Source: Xylanibacter ruminicola Ga6B6
GTDB lineage: Bacteria > Bacteroidota > Bacteroidia > Bacteroidales > Bacteroidaceae
Direction: 5' to 3'
Length of the DNA: 64,000 nucleotides
Assembly: GCF_000687715.1 (NCBI RefSeq)
Contig: NZ_JHXD01000001.1
Location: 124,001 to 188,000, forward strand
Under the pieces are notes generated by a model, which ran no database searches, had not been told where the DNA came from, and worked only from the letters and a program-made list of their open reading frames with translations. Positions 6,373 through 14,840 of this stretch are shown here, piece after piece (position 1 is the first letter of the stretch; each line of letters starts with the position of its first letter). Both the position numbers and the translations under genes were made by a program.

Positions 6373-8700
6373 ATGTTAAATTACATTTCAGTTCGAAACG
6401 GCCACAAGGTGGCACGTCGAGTACAGGACCGCGAGGAATTTCTCGCATTGCGTAACACAGAGACTAACCTCTCTAATCTCTCACTTGCCCGCACGGGCGA
6501 TGCAAAAGCTAAAAAGGCTTTGGTGCAGTTTGCTTACAACGATTTGATGCCCGATGGTCGAGTGGCTGGATGCTGCCATCCCAGCGACTGGTTCTTCCAC
6601 GACATCGACTGCTACGACGACAATCAGGCCCAGGAGATGAAGGAAAAAATCTTTTCAGTAAAAACCGAAATCGGTCTGGGCTTGCTCGAACGTTCGGCTG
6701 GTGGCGGATTCCATCTGGTTTGCCGTCGTGAGTTGGGAAAAACCATCCTCGAGAATCAGGTGCGAATAGCTTGCATACTGAAGATTGAGATGGACACCAA
6801 CTGTAAGAATCTGAGCAGGGTGGTATACTCAACCAGTGGCAGCGCCGACGATTTGCTTTATCTGGATGATGCCATCTTTGCCGACACCATCAGCGTAGAG
6901 GAGAGCGAGCGCGAGTACAAACTATTAAAGGAACGCGAGCGCAAGGGGCTGGAACAGGTGCCTGCCGAAGCCAAGCACGAACGCAAGCACTACAAGCCCT
7001 GGGAGGATGACGTGAAGCCCGATACACCCGTAAACGCCACACCCAGCACCACCACGCTAGCTGCCGGCCAGTTTCCTAACGAGTATCACGGCCATACGTT
7101 CCAGGAAATCATCGCTAAGTACTGGGAGATAACCAATCACGGCTACGAACCCACTATTGGCGACCGCGACACCAAGACCTATCAGCTGGCTCGCGACCTG
7201 CAGCACATCTGTGCCCGCAACTTTGATTGGCTCAACCAGGTGATACCCTGCTACAACGGCTTTACACTCGAAGAGAAACAGGCCAAAATACGCAGTGCCC
7301 TGCAGAGCCCCTACGAGGGCATGCCCCGTACCATACAGGAGGTGCTGAATGCACTTGAGGGTGATACTGATAGCGCTATCTGCGAACCCAAGGCGGCACC
7401 CACCGATTTCTTCTTCAACGCACCCCAGCCTCCCGCATTCCCTGCCGATCGCAAGTTGCCCAAGCTTATCCGTCTCATCACCTCGCGTGCACCTTACATC
7501 TATAAGCCCGCTGTGGCCGAAGCAGCATTCCCCTCGCTGGGCATCCATCTGCACGACACCTGGTTTAATTACACCGACAATGTAAAGCACGAGGCAACAC
7601 TCATGAACTGTCTGGTGGGCGAATCAGGTTCAGGTAAAGGCTGCATCGACGCACCCATCGACCACATTATGGCTGATATCCGAGAACGCGATGCCATCAA
7701 TCTGAAGCGTGAAGACGAATACAAGAAAGCAGCCGAAGCAAGGGGAGCCAATAAGGATCAGCCCCTTCGCCCTGAAGGATTGGTTATCCAGGAGATTACA
7801 GGCGATGTGACAAACGCGGCACTCGTAACCCGAATAGACGAGGCGCAGGGCCGATTTGTATATGTGAAGCTGAACGAGATCCAGATGTTCGATGCCTTGA
7901 AAGGCAACGGCAAAGCAGGCCTGCAGTACACGCTGATGTGCCTGTCGTTCGACCCCAATAACCGCTATGGTCAGACTCGTCGAGGCGTAGGCTCAGTATC
8001 TAAGATTGTGTGTGTACGCTTTAACTGGAACGCATCTACCACACCTAAAAAGGTAAAAAGCTACTTTAAGTCGGTAGTAGAAGACGGACCCGTACAGCGC
8101 ATTAACTTCAGCACCATACCTGTGTGCGAGATTGGAGCCGAACAGCCCGTATTTGGTGAGTACGATGCCCAGTTCGATGCCGACCTGAAACCCTATCTGG
8201 CTAACCTGTTGGCTGCCAGCGGCACCATCAATTGCCCCGAAGCATTCAAACTGGCCAAGAAACTGCAGAAAGAGTGTCAGGATATGGCCGTACTATCACA
8301 GAGCCGTGTGTTCGATAGTCTTACCCACCGTGCTTTGGTGATTGCTTGGCTTAAGGCTTGTGTACTCTATGTGGCCAATGGCTATGAATGGGAAAAGGGC
8401 ATCGAAACCTACGTGCGCTGGGCGTTGCAGAACGATCTGTGGTGTAAGATGCACTATTTTGGTGCGATGCTGGAGAATGGTCAGGAAGCATACGCCGAAC
8501 CCAAGCACGGCCCTCGAAACCAGCTGATGATGCTGCCCGATGTGTACACACTCGACGACCTGAAGACCGTACGCTTGAAGTGTGGCATGGACGAAAAAGG
8601 AGCCGATGCCCAGAACCGACAGTGGCTTTCGCGTAAGTTTGTGACAGTTGTGACAGATAAAAAAGGAGTATTCAAGAAGCTGAAATACCTCTCAGCCTAG
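6373..8700 (+). CDS. BT4734-like primase (AEP-type) fused to a P-loop DUF3987-type helicase domain
   Basis: The 775-residue protein has two modules. Residues 1-200 match the BT4734-like/VirE_N domain: FFHDIDCYDD carries an Asp77-x-Asp79 pair and SAGGGFH ends at His114, the DxD and sxH patterns of archaeo-eukaryotic primases. Residues 340-775 form a DUF3987-type ATPase with Walker A GESGSGKG (416-423) and a Walker-B-like YVKLNEIQ strand (Asn501-Glu502), with no canonical DE. A sensor-like FNWNASTTP follows. Such fusions are linked to replication of mobile elements or to DNA repair and defence; the role here is unknown. The 3' end (about 8640-8657) contains a tandem TGTGACAG pair like those at 4000-4016 and 4102-4118. 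Confidence 0.85.
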   Translation: MLNYISVRNGHKVARRVQDREEFLALRNTETNLSNLSLARTGDAKAKKALVQFAYNDLMPDGRVAGCCHPSDWFFHDIDCYDDNQAQEMKEKIFSVKTEIGLGLLERSAGGGFHLVCRRELGKTILENQVRIACILKIEMDTNCKNLSRVVYSTSGSADDLLYLDDAIFADTISVEESEREYKLLKERERKGLEQVPAEAKHERKHYKPWEDDVKPDTPVNATPSTTTLAAGQFPNEYHGHTFQEIIAKYWEITNHGYEPTIGDRDTKTYQLARDLQHICARNFDWLNQVIPCYNGFTLEEKQAKIRSALQSPYEGMPRTIQEVLNALEGDTDSAICEPKAAPTDFFFNAPQPPAFPADRKLPKLIRLITSRAPYIYKPAVAEAAFPSLGIHLHDTWFNYTDNVKHEATLMNCLVGESGSGKGCIDAPIDHIMADIRERDAINLKREDEYKKAAEARGANKDQPLRPEGLVIQEITGDVTNAALVTRIDEAQGRFVYVKLNEIQMFDALKGNGKAGLQYTLMCLSFDPNNRYGQTRRGVGSVSKIVCVRFNWNASTTPKKVKSYFKSVVEDGPVQRINFSTIPVCEIGAEQPVFGEYDAQFDADLKPYLANLLAASGTINCPEAFKLAKKLQKECQDMAVLSQSRVFDSLTHRALVIAWLKACVLYVANGYEWEKGIETYVRWALQNDLWCKMHYFGAMLENGQEAYAEPKHGPRNQLMMLPDVYTLDDLKTVRLKCGMDEKGADAQNRQWLSRKFVTVVTDKKGVFKKLKYLSA

Positions 8701-8721
8701 CCGCAACCGTTGAATTTAAAC

Positions 8722-8779
8722 CTTTGGTCCCAAAGTAGGAAACTGTCAGTGCCTTTCGTAGAAACTGGCAGTTTCTCTA
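8722..8779. terminator. Right GAAAC/GTTTC inverted-repeat cluster, likely terminator
   Basis: CTTTGG/CCAAAG (8722-8735) is followed by GAAACTGTCAG (8739-8749), which pairs with CTGGCAGTTTC (8765-8775), then TCTATTTTAT. AGAAACTG and CAGTTTCT at 8760-8776 are also inverted repeats. The layout resembles the cluster at 3561-3609 at the other end of the island. It probably ends primase transcription. Confidence 0.6.
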
Positions 8780-8848
8780 TTTTATATATTTATGGAAATC
8801 ATTCCTGTGATATTCACACTTAATAAAAAGCAAAATCTTTGCTGATAA

Positions 8849-8881
8849 TTTGGAACGTTGTAATTTTATGATTACTTTTGC
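8849..8881 (+). promoter_or_regulatory. Promoter of the thioredoxin-fold protein gene
   Basis: TTTG (8849-8852) and TACTTTTGC (8873-8881) are 20 nt apart, close to the Bacteroidetes consensus, followed by a roughly 50-nt leader to the ATG at 8933. Confidence 0.7.
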
Positions 8882-8932
8882 AGGCGAATAAAACTATAAA
8901 CGCGTGAAGTATTATCAACTATAGAATAAATA

Positions 8933-10567
8933 ATGATTAAAAGAACTATTTTTACCATCGTGCTGGCAACTGCGGCTATGGTGGTACAGGCACAGGAGTG
9001 GTTTAAAACGGATAGCGTCACTATTCAGGGACGTATCGAAGGGTATGATGCAGAGCAGTTTGGTTTTACGTCGATGTCGGACACATTCGACGATGTGTTT
9101 GAGAAGGAAGGCACGGTTCTAGTGTTGGATATCAACGACGACGGCACGTTCTGCAAGAAGTTTAAGGTAAGTTATCCTGTAAGACTTTCGTTCTCGGCCG
9201 ACGAATCGAAAGTGGGATTCAAAGGTATGAGAATTTTTGCCCGACCAGGCGAGACGATAGATGTGACCGTAGCCAAGGATGCCAACGGCAAGTATCAATG
9301 CCGATATAATGGCGGCAGCAGTAGCGAGGTGCAACGATGGTTGCGCTCTGGTTGGAAGTTTTCTGAATTATCGCGTGCCATGTGGCGATTCAAGGGCAAG
9401 CTGGATGAGGCTAACCTTGCGGCTGAAATGCTGTGGCAGATAGTGAACGACAGCCTGCAGCAAGTGGCTAAACGTGAAGGCTACACACCGCTGGAGATGC
9501 AGTTGGCTCAGGCCGATATACAGGCGAGATTTGGCGAGGGATACTTGACTTACGTGGCGAACCACGAATCAGACCTGATAAAGTGGGAGCAGCGCGATGG
9601 GAAATATCACAAGGTGATAACCGATAGTGCCGAATGGCAGAAAAAGAGGGATTACGATACCTACAAGCCGTTGAAGCACGTAGACTTTACTAATCCGCTG
9701 CTATTTGCCAGCGATGACATATCTAGTCTGCTCAATCGCATGCAGTATGCCGAGGTGGTTTGGGAGGATAAAAACAAAGGGGTAACTAATGAAATGGGCA
9801 ACATAGAGATAAACTACGACATATATGTTAAGGAACTATCTAACTACAGAACCGCCCTTAACAAACTTACTGGCGGCAAGGATAACCTGATGACCCAGTT
9901 GTGCGTGTATAAGACCTTTGCTATCCGTTTTGACCACTGGCGCAGCTATGATGACGATATACCAAAGATAAAGGTCGACACCCGATTGACCAAGGCCGAA
10001 AGGGAAAAGGTGTTAAAAACCTGGCCCACTCTAGATATGATGACAAAGCTATACATCAGCGCACTTCCGCACTCATACTTACGCCAAAAGGCCGAGCAGT
10101 TTATGGCCATTAAACTGGCGCAGAAAGACTTGGCCGCACCGCTGCCCGATAAGCCTATGGCCGACCTGATACGTAAGCTATCGGCCAAATATCCCGGTCG
10201 AATCCTGGTGATAGATTTCTGGGGTATGACTTGCGGTCCTTGTCGTTTAGCTATACAGACAAGCAAGGATCTGCGCGCAGAGATTGCCAAGCGCAACGAT
10301 GTAAAGCTGATATTTATAGCTGGCGAGCGCACCACAGAGGGTAGCGAAGCTTACAAGAAATACGTGGCCGAGTGGCTGGCAGACGAGGAGACGGTGTGCG
10401 TAACCAATCAAGACTTCGCCAAACTGCGCGAATTGTTCCAATTCAACGGCATACCACACTTCGAGACCTTCACGCCCGACTGTCGTCGAGTGCGCGATGA
10501 CCTGCAGATACACGGCTATAATGCTTTTGACTACGAACTGCAAATGCTCATAGACAAACTGAAATAA
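8933..10567 (+). CDS. Secreted thioredoxin-like (TlpA/ResA-type) thiol-disulfide protein with long N-terminal domain
   Basis: The 544-residue protein has a signal peptide (residues 1-20, ending VVQAQ). Residues 25-130 form a beta-rich domain like those before thioredoxin folds in many Bacteroidetes proteins. A long helical middle segment follows, then a C-terminal thioredoxin fold from about residue 415. The redox motif is CGPC (Cys434, Cys437) after IDFWGMT, and GIPHFE supplies the cis-Pro loop. The active site is intact, so periplasmic disulfide reduction or exchange is likely; the partner is unknown. It has its own promoter and faces the BlaI/M56 pair, with a shared terminator. Confidence 0.85.
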   Translation: MIKRTIFTIVLATAAMVVQAQEWFKTDSVTIQGRIEGYDAEQFGFTSMSDTFDDVFEKEGTVLVLDINDDGTFCKKFKVSYPVRLSFSADESKVGFKGMRIFARPGETIDVTVAKDANGKYQCRYNGGSSSEVQRWLRSGWKFSELSRAMWRFKGKLDEANLAAEMLWQIVNDSLQQVAKREGYTPLEMQLAQADIQARFGEGYLTYVANHESDLIKWEQRDGKYHKVITDSAEWQKKRDYDTYKPLKHVDFTNPLLFASDDISSLLNRMQYAEVVWEDKNKGVTNEMGNIEINYDIYVKELSNYRTALNKLTGGKDNLMTQLCVYKTFAIRFDHWRSYDDDIPKIKVDTRLTKAEREKVLKTWPTLDMMTKLYISALPHSYLRQKAEQFMAIKLAQKDLAAPLPDKPMADLIRKLSAKYPGRILVIDFWGMTCGPCRLAIQTSKDLRAEIAKRNDVKLIFIAGERTTEGSEAYKKYVAEWLADEETVCVTNQDFAKLRELFQFNGIPHFETFTPDCRRVRDDLQIHGYNAFDYELQMLIDKLK

Positions 10568-10572
10568 TATAA

Positions 10573-10622
10573 GCCCCTCGCTGCTGATGGAGAGAGAGAG
10601 TAACCTTCAGCGGGCGAGGGGG
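10573..10622. terminator. Bidirectional terminator-like hairpin between convergent genes
   Basis: GCCCCTCGC...TGCTGA (10573-10587) pairs with TCAGC...GCGAGGGG (10607-10622), with a small bulge and a loop containing GAGAGAGAGAG. It lies between two converging genes and could stop transcription from both sides, although the flanking T-runs are weak. Confidence 0.55.
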
Positions 10623-10643
10623 TAAGCATGGTAATGATTGGGG

Positions 10644-12005
10644 TTATTTTTTTGACGCGTTATTCTTTATACCCGATGGAATGGATACGGGCGTGGTAAT
10701 CAGATTTACCACGTTGACATTGCCTTTGCGGTGGTTTTCGATTTTCTTGAGCACAGAATAGTGCAATTTGGGTGCGCTATTCTCATCGAAAGGTACACCA
10801 TCGAGCTGTATCTTGGTGGTCTTGCCTGCGAATGAGAATCTGTCCCAGCTTACTTCTATCCAAGAATCTTCGTCGTCTTCTACCCAGCAACCCTTTGGTA
10901 CACGGATCTGATAGAAAAAAGAGTTGTTCTTATCGATGGCGATGCCATTGTCGTGTATAACCGCGCTGATACTGATAGAGCCAGGTGCACCTGGAGTTAT
11001 TGTCTTGGCTTGCTCTTTCTGCTCATCGGTAAATACCCATACGAGTGAGTTTTTTAAGTTTATAGTGTCAGGTGCGACAGCGGTTGGCGTTACATGATTG
11101 GTAGGTTTGGGCTTAAACTCAGTCACCGTCTTTGCCGTTGCTACCAACGATACTGCTACTATGGGGGCGATATAAAGGGCTTTGAGCCATGCTCGCCTGT
11201 TTGACTTATGTTTTAACATCATGAAAATTCGTTTTTTAATGGTGCTGTTGTTGATGCCATTGGCTAGGATACTGGCCTTTGTACCCATCGCCTTCCGCAT
11301 CAGTAGTTGAATGTATTGACTCACGTCTGAGTCTGACGAGAGGACGGATGCATCGGCTTCGTACTCATGGACGGTTCGCAGGTCGCGACGCAGGAGCCAT
11401 ACCACAGGATTGAACCATTGCAGGGCCGTAAGCATTTCGACGAAGACGATATCCCAGCTGTGATGCAGGCGGATATGTCCACGCTCGTGGGCAAGTATCG
11501 AAGGGTTGCGCTCATCGTAGTCAATCCGGCTTAACACGATGGTACGCATCCACGAGAACGGTGCAACAGGCAGGTCGACAACTGCCAGCGTTACATCATC
11601 CTCCAACGTATGTTGCTCACTATCACTAATAATTCGGCGCAAAAGCCGATAACTGTTGGCTATAAAGAATAATCTACAAAGTACACCAATCATAAAGATG
11701 GCAAAGATAACGGCTGACTGATCAACAGGAGCCATCTGTACGCTATCTGCGGCCGTTACAGCCGGCATATCCGTGATGGGCGATTGTGGATTAGGATTAG
11801 CCGTTGCAGTGGTTTGTTCTACCTCTACCGTTTCATGGAAAGTGATGACACAAAGGGGCAGAACGAGCGAGAGGGCAATGGATGATAATAGCACGATACG
11901 GTTAAGTCTGTGAAACGTTTCACGCTCCATCAGCAGTCGATAGCAGAAGTAGAATACCGCTATCAGTACGGCTACCTTCAGGTCGTAGGTCAGAAATTCA
12001 GTCAT
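10644..12005 (-). CDS. M56 (BlaR1/MecR1-like) membrane metallopeptidase
   Basis: The 453-residue protein has membrane helices near residues 8-25, 38-56, 98-118 and 285-302. A cytoplasmic zinc-protease loop carries HERGH (His173-Glu174-His177), and the downstream EYEADA element typical of M56 is present. The outer C-terminal part (about 305-453) is not a penicillin-binding domain, so the signal need not be a beta-lactam. In BlaR-type systems the sensor becomes an active protease and removes the BlaI-type repressor. The start ATG shares its last base with the BlaI stop codon (TAATG), so the two are translationally coupled. Confidence 0.9.
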   Translation of the reverse strand: MTEFLTYDLKVAVLIAVFYFCYRLLMERETFHRLNRIVLLSSIALSLVLPLCVITFHETVEVEQTTATANPNPQSPITDMPAVTAADSVQMAPVDQSAVIFAIFMIGVLCRLFFIANSYRLLRRIISDSEQHTLEDDVTLAVVDLPVAPFSWMRTIVLSRIDYDERNPSILAHERGHIRLHHSWDIVFVEMLTALQWFNPVVWLLRRDLRTVHEYEADASVLSSDSDVSQYIQLLMRKAMGTKASILANGINNSTIKKRIFMMLKHKSNRRAWLKALYIAPIVAVSLVATAKTVTEFKPKPTNHVTPTAVAPDTINLKNSLVWVFTDEQKEQAKTITPGAPGSISISAVIHDNGIAIDKNNSFFYQIRVPKGCWVEDDEDSWIEVSWDRFSFAGKTTKIQLDGVPFDENSAPKLHYSVLKKIENHRKGNVNVVNLITTPVSIPSGIKNNASKK

Positions 12006-12379
12006 TACTTGCGATTCTTTATGATTTCCATAATCTCACTTACTTCCTCATCGCTCAGATGCTCATCCTTGGCAAAGAACGAAACGAGCGAGGCGAACGA
12101 GCCACCAAAGAACGTGTTCTTCACCTCTTTCATATAGGCGCGTGTGTAATCCTCTTTGCTGATGGTGGTGCTGAAAAGCTGTGCTTTTCCTATCTTTTCC
12201 GAGCTCACAAAGCCTTTCTCCTTGAGTATCTTCAAGAATGTGAGCAGCGTGGTAAGAGCTGGCTTTGGTTCAGGGAATTTCTCCATAATCTCCGACGAAT
12301 AACCCTTACTCTCTGGCAACGACCAGAGTATGTTCATCACTTGCGTTTCAGCCTTAGTCAATTGTTTCTTTTCTTTCAT
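12005..12379 (-). CDS. BlaI/MecI-family winged-helix repressor
   Basis: The 124-residue protein has the compact BlaI/MecI layout: an N-terminal winged helix (LTKAETQVMNILWSLPESKG; FPEPKPALTTLLTFLKILKEKGFV) and a C-terminal dimerisation segment. It should bind dyads as a dimer and be inactivated by the co-encoded M56 protease. Three dyads with core CTAAnnnTTTAG lie between 12381 and 12461, covering its promoter and ending 2 nt before its ATG, so strong autorepression is likely. Only this operon carries the dyads in this window; other targets may lie elsewhere. Confidence 0.9.
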   Translation of the reverse strand: MKEKKQLTKAETQVMNILWSLPESKGYSSEIMEKFPEPKPALTTLLTFLKILKEKGFVSSEKIGKAQLFSTTISKEDYTRAYMKEVKNTFFGGSFASLVSFFAKDEHLSDEEVSEIMEIIKNRK

Positions 12380-12380
12380 A

Positions 12381-12461
12381 TTCTAAGTTTTTAGAATTAC
12401 CGTTGGCAAATGTACTCTAAGTTTTTAGAACAAACAAGTATTTTACTCTAAAACTTTAGAA
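12381..12461 (-). promoter_or_regulatory. Three BlaI-type operator dyads over the blaI promoter
   Basis: Site 1 TTCTAAGTTTTTAGAA (12381-12396), site 2 CTCTAAGTTTTTAGAA (12415-12430) and site 3 CTCTAAAACTTTAGAA (12446-12461) are near-identical dyads 34 and 31 bp apart, about three helical turns. Read on the minus strand, the -7 box TACATTTGC lies at 12414-12406, between sites 1 and 2. Site 2 fills the spacer between the -7 box and the -33 TTG, and site 1 touches the start codon. Confidence 0.85.
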
Positions 12462-12478
12462 TATTAACAAGATTTAAG

Positions 12479-13237
12479 TTATTTAGCCTGAAAGAGGCCT
12501 TTGAAGAGTAGGTGTGGGTCGATGGTGATGGGCGTCTGGCAGTTGGGGGCGATGGTGCGGGCCATGCCGCCTGTAGCGATGATTTTGGGGGCTTGCGACA
12601 TGGATGAGGCAAGCTGGTGGATAAGGCCGTCGATCATGGCAGCTGTGCCGTTTACAATGCCGCTCTGCATGCATTCGAGGGTGTTGCGACCAATCAGATG
12701 CTGAGGTTTCTCGATGTTGATGGCGGGCAGCTGCGAGGCGCGGGTGCTGAGGGCGTTGAGCGAGGTTTTTACGCCAGGAATGATGATTCCACCGCGAAAC
12801 ACTCGGTTTTCGTCGATAACGCCGATGGTGGTAGCTGTGCCGAAATCGATGACGATGGCGGGCACACCATAGCAGCAGGCAGCGCCGATGGCATCGGCCA
12901 GACGGTCCTTGCCCAGTTGGGCGGGCGATTCAACATCTATCGAGATAATGCCCTGTGCATCGGCAATCGAGAAGAAATGGGGCTGCAGACCCGTGAGGTC
13001 GGTAATGGCCTGGGCCATATCGTCGTTAACCTCGGGAACTACCGATGAAATGGTGATTTTTTGGATATCAGCTACCTCTACACCGTACTTGCGCAAGCCT
13101 TGGCGCAGTTCGTAACGGAAAAAGCTGGCTGTTTCTTCTTTCTTGGTCTTGAAACGCCATGTGTCGGCGATGTTACCTTGGCCATCAGCCAAAGCAACTA
13201 CAACGGTAGAATTGCCGATATCTATGAGTATATGCAT
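12479..13237 (-). CDS. coaX: Type III pantothenate kinase
   Basis: CoaX phosphorylates pantothenate in the first committed step to coenzyme A. The 252-residue protein has the ASKHA phosphate-1 motif at the N-terminus (IDIGNST, Asp6), the central IDFGTATTIGVID strand-turn and the GGIIIPGVKTSLNAL segment typical of type III enzymes. These enzymes are not feedback-inhibited by CoA and need a monovalent cation. It is the last gene of the operon, starting 3 nt after the coaBC stop, so pantothenate synthesis and its use are encoded in one transcript. Confidence 0.93.
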   Translation of the reverse strand: MHILIDIGNSTVVVALADGQGNIADTWRFKTKKEETASFFRYELRQGLRKYGVEVADIQKITISSVVPEVNDDMAQAITDLTGLQPHFFSIADAQGIISIDVESPAQLGKDRLADAIGAACCYGVPAIVIDFGTATTIGVIDENRVFRGGIIIPGVKTSLNALSTRASQLPAINIEKPQHLIGRNTLECMQSGIVNGTAAMIDGLIHQLASSMSQAPKIIATGGMARTIAPNCQTPITIDPHLLFKGLFQAK

Positions 13238-13240
13238 ACG

Positions 13241-14431
13241 CTACGCAAGGGTTTGGATATGGTCGATAATCAGGTCGGCTGTTTCTTCCTTCGAGCAGAG
13301 TGGCAGCTCTTTTACCTCCTTGGCGCTAATGAGCGTTACCTTGTTGGTATCGACTGCAAAGCCTGTGTTGCCGCCAGCAATCGAGTTGGCGCAAATCAGC
13401 TGGGCATGCTTCTTCAGGAGTTTGGCGCGCGAGTTTTCAATCAGATTCTCCGTTTCCATCGAGAATCCCACCAAAGTCTGGTTGGCGGGCTTATGTTCGC
13501 CCAGCCAACCAAGAATATCTTGTGTTCGTTTGAGTTCAATCTGTAGGTCGCCGTCGTGCTTTTTCACCTTCTGGTCGGCATAAACGGCGGGTGTGTAGTC
13601 GGCCACAGCGCTGCACATAATCACCACATCGGCCTCAGCACTACGACTGGTAACAGCCTCGAACATATCGGCAGCACTCTTAACAGGCACCACATCTACG
13701 CCACAGAAAGGTTTGATGTTTACGGGGCCTGACACCAAAGTTACCTGTGCGCCACGCAAACGGGCCATTTTAGCGATGGCGTAGCCCATTTTGCCCGATG
13801 AGTGGTTGGTGATATAGCGAACGGGGTCGATAGCCTCTTGTGTGGGTCCAGCGGTAATGAGATAGCGCTTGCCAGCAAGGTCCTTTTCCTTGGCCATAAA
13901 CGCCAGGATATGCTCTACGATCACCTCTTCTGCCTGCATCTTGCCTGTGCCCGTATCGCCACAAGCCAGTCGGCCTATGATAGGATCGATGATATGATAA
14001 CCATAGCCCTTCAGCTTGGTAAGATTGTCCTGCAAGATGGGGTTCTCCCACATGCCGGTATTCATGGCGGGCGCAATCAGCTTGGGTGCACGGGTGGCCA
14101 GCATGGTGGTGGTAAGCATATCGTCGCAGATGCCGTGAGCCAGTTTGCCGATGACATTTGCTGTACAGGGAGCCACAATAAACAGATCGCCGCGCTTGGC
14201 CAGCGATACGTGCTTGACATCGAACGAGAAATTGCGGTCGAAGGTATCGACAATGCACTTATTGTTGGTAAGCGTTTCGAACGTCATGGGCGTAATAAAC
14301 TTGGTGGCGTTCTGCGTCATAATCACATGCACATCGGCATGCAGCTTAATGAGCATCGAAGCCAGATTGGCGCTCTTGTAGGCAGCAATACCGCCCGTAA
14401 CGCCCAGCACAATCGTCTTTCCCGTCAGCAT
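13241..14431 (-). CDS. coaBC: Bifunctional phosphopantothenoylcysteine decarboxylase / phosphopantothenate-cysteine ligase
   Basis: The 396-residue protein fuses the flavin-dependent CoaC decarboxylase (about residues 1-185) to the CoaB ligase (about 190-396). The N-terminal GVTGGIAAYKS is the FMN-binding signature, and VKHVSLAKR with the CTANVIGKLAHGICDD loop fits the decarboxylase. AGPTQEAIDPVRYITNHSSGKMG opens the ligase domain. The product makes 4'-phosphopantetheine from 4'-phosphopantothenate and cysteine. It lies 12 nt after panD and 3 nt before coaX on the same strand. Confidence 0.95.
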   Translation of the reverse strand: MLTGKTIVLGVTGGIAAYKSANLASMLIKLHADVHVIMTQNATKFITPMTFETLTNNKCIVDTFDRNFSFDVKHVSLAKRGDLFIVAPCTANVIGKLAHGICDDMLTTTMLATRAPKLIAPAMNTGMWENPILQDNLTKLKGYGYHIIDPIIGRLACGDTGTGKMQAEEVIVEHILAFMAKEKDLAGKRYLITAGPTQEAIDPVRYITNHSSGKMGYAIAKMARLRGAQVTLVSGPVNIKPFCGVDVVPVKSAADMFEAVTSRSAEADVVIMCSAVADYTPAVYADQKVKKHDGDLQIELKRTQDILGWLGEHKPANQTLVGFSMETENLIENSRAKLLKKHAQLICANSIAGGNTGFAVDTNKVTLISAKEVKELPLCSKEETADLIIDHIQTLA

Positions 14432-14443
14432 ATCTTTATGTTT

Positions 14444-14833
14444 TTACTGTTCAACCAGCAGGCCGTGCTTCTCGTAGTTGGCCTTACGAACCAGCTTGTT
14501 GTGCTCATCTACAAACAGCACAGTTGGCTTGTGGTCGCGGGCCTCCTCAGGAGTCATCGTGGCATAGGCCATGATAATCACCTTGTCGCCTACGTTCACG
14601 CACTTGGCAGCGGCACCGTTCAGGCAGATGATGCCCGATCCGGCCTCGCCAGCAATGGCATAGGTGGCAAAGCGACTGCCGTTGTCGATATCGGCAATTT
14701 CTACCTTCTCGTACTCCAGAATACCACTCTCACGCAGCAAATCAGAGTCGATAGTGATACTGCCCACGTAATCCAGATCGGCCTGGGTAACCACAGCACG
14801 ATGTATCTTTGCCTTCAGCAGTGTTATATCCAT
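14444..14833 (-). CDS. panD: Aspartate 1-decarboxylase precursor
   Basis: PanD makes beta-alanine for pantothenate synthesis. The 129-residue proenzyme cleaves itself between Gly24 and Ser25 (DYVGSITID), turning Ser25 into the pyruvoyl cofactor. The conserved LNGAAA loop is present, as is the C-terminal YEKHGLL tail. Length is normal for the family. It lies 7 nt after panC and 12 nt before coaBC. Confidence 0.95.
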   Translation of the reverse strand: MDITLLKAKIHRAVVTQADLDYVGSITIDSDLLRESGILEYEKVEIADIDNGSRFATYAIAGEAGSGIICLNGAAAKCVNVGDKVIIMAYATMTPEEARDHKPTVLFVDEHNKLVRKANYEKHGLLVEQ

Positions 14834-14840
14834 ACCTATC

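Noticed and set aside
8760-8776. AGAAACTG-G-CAGTTTCT as a hairpin on its own
   Set aside because: A one-base loop cannot form; the larger stem 8739-8775 is more credible.
3556-8932. Integrated plasmid or phage with attachment sites
   Set aside because: No integrase, tRNA target, exact long direct repeat or structural gene was found; only short related inverted repeats bracket the block. Kept as a finding, not as a mobile-element call.
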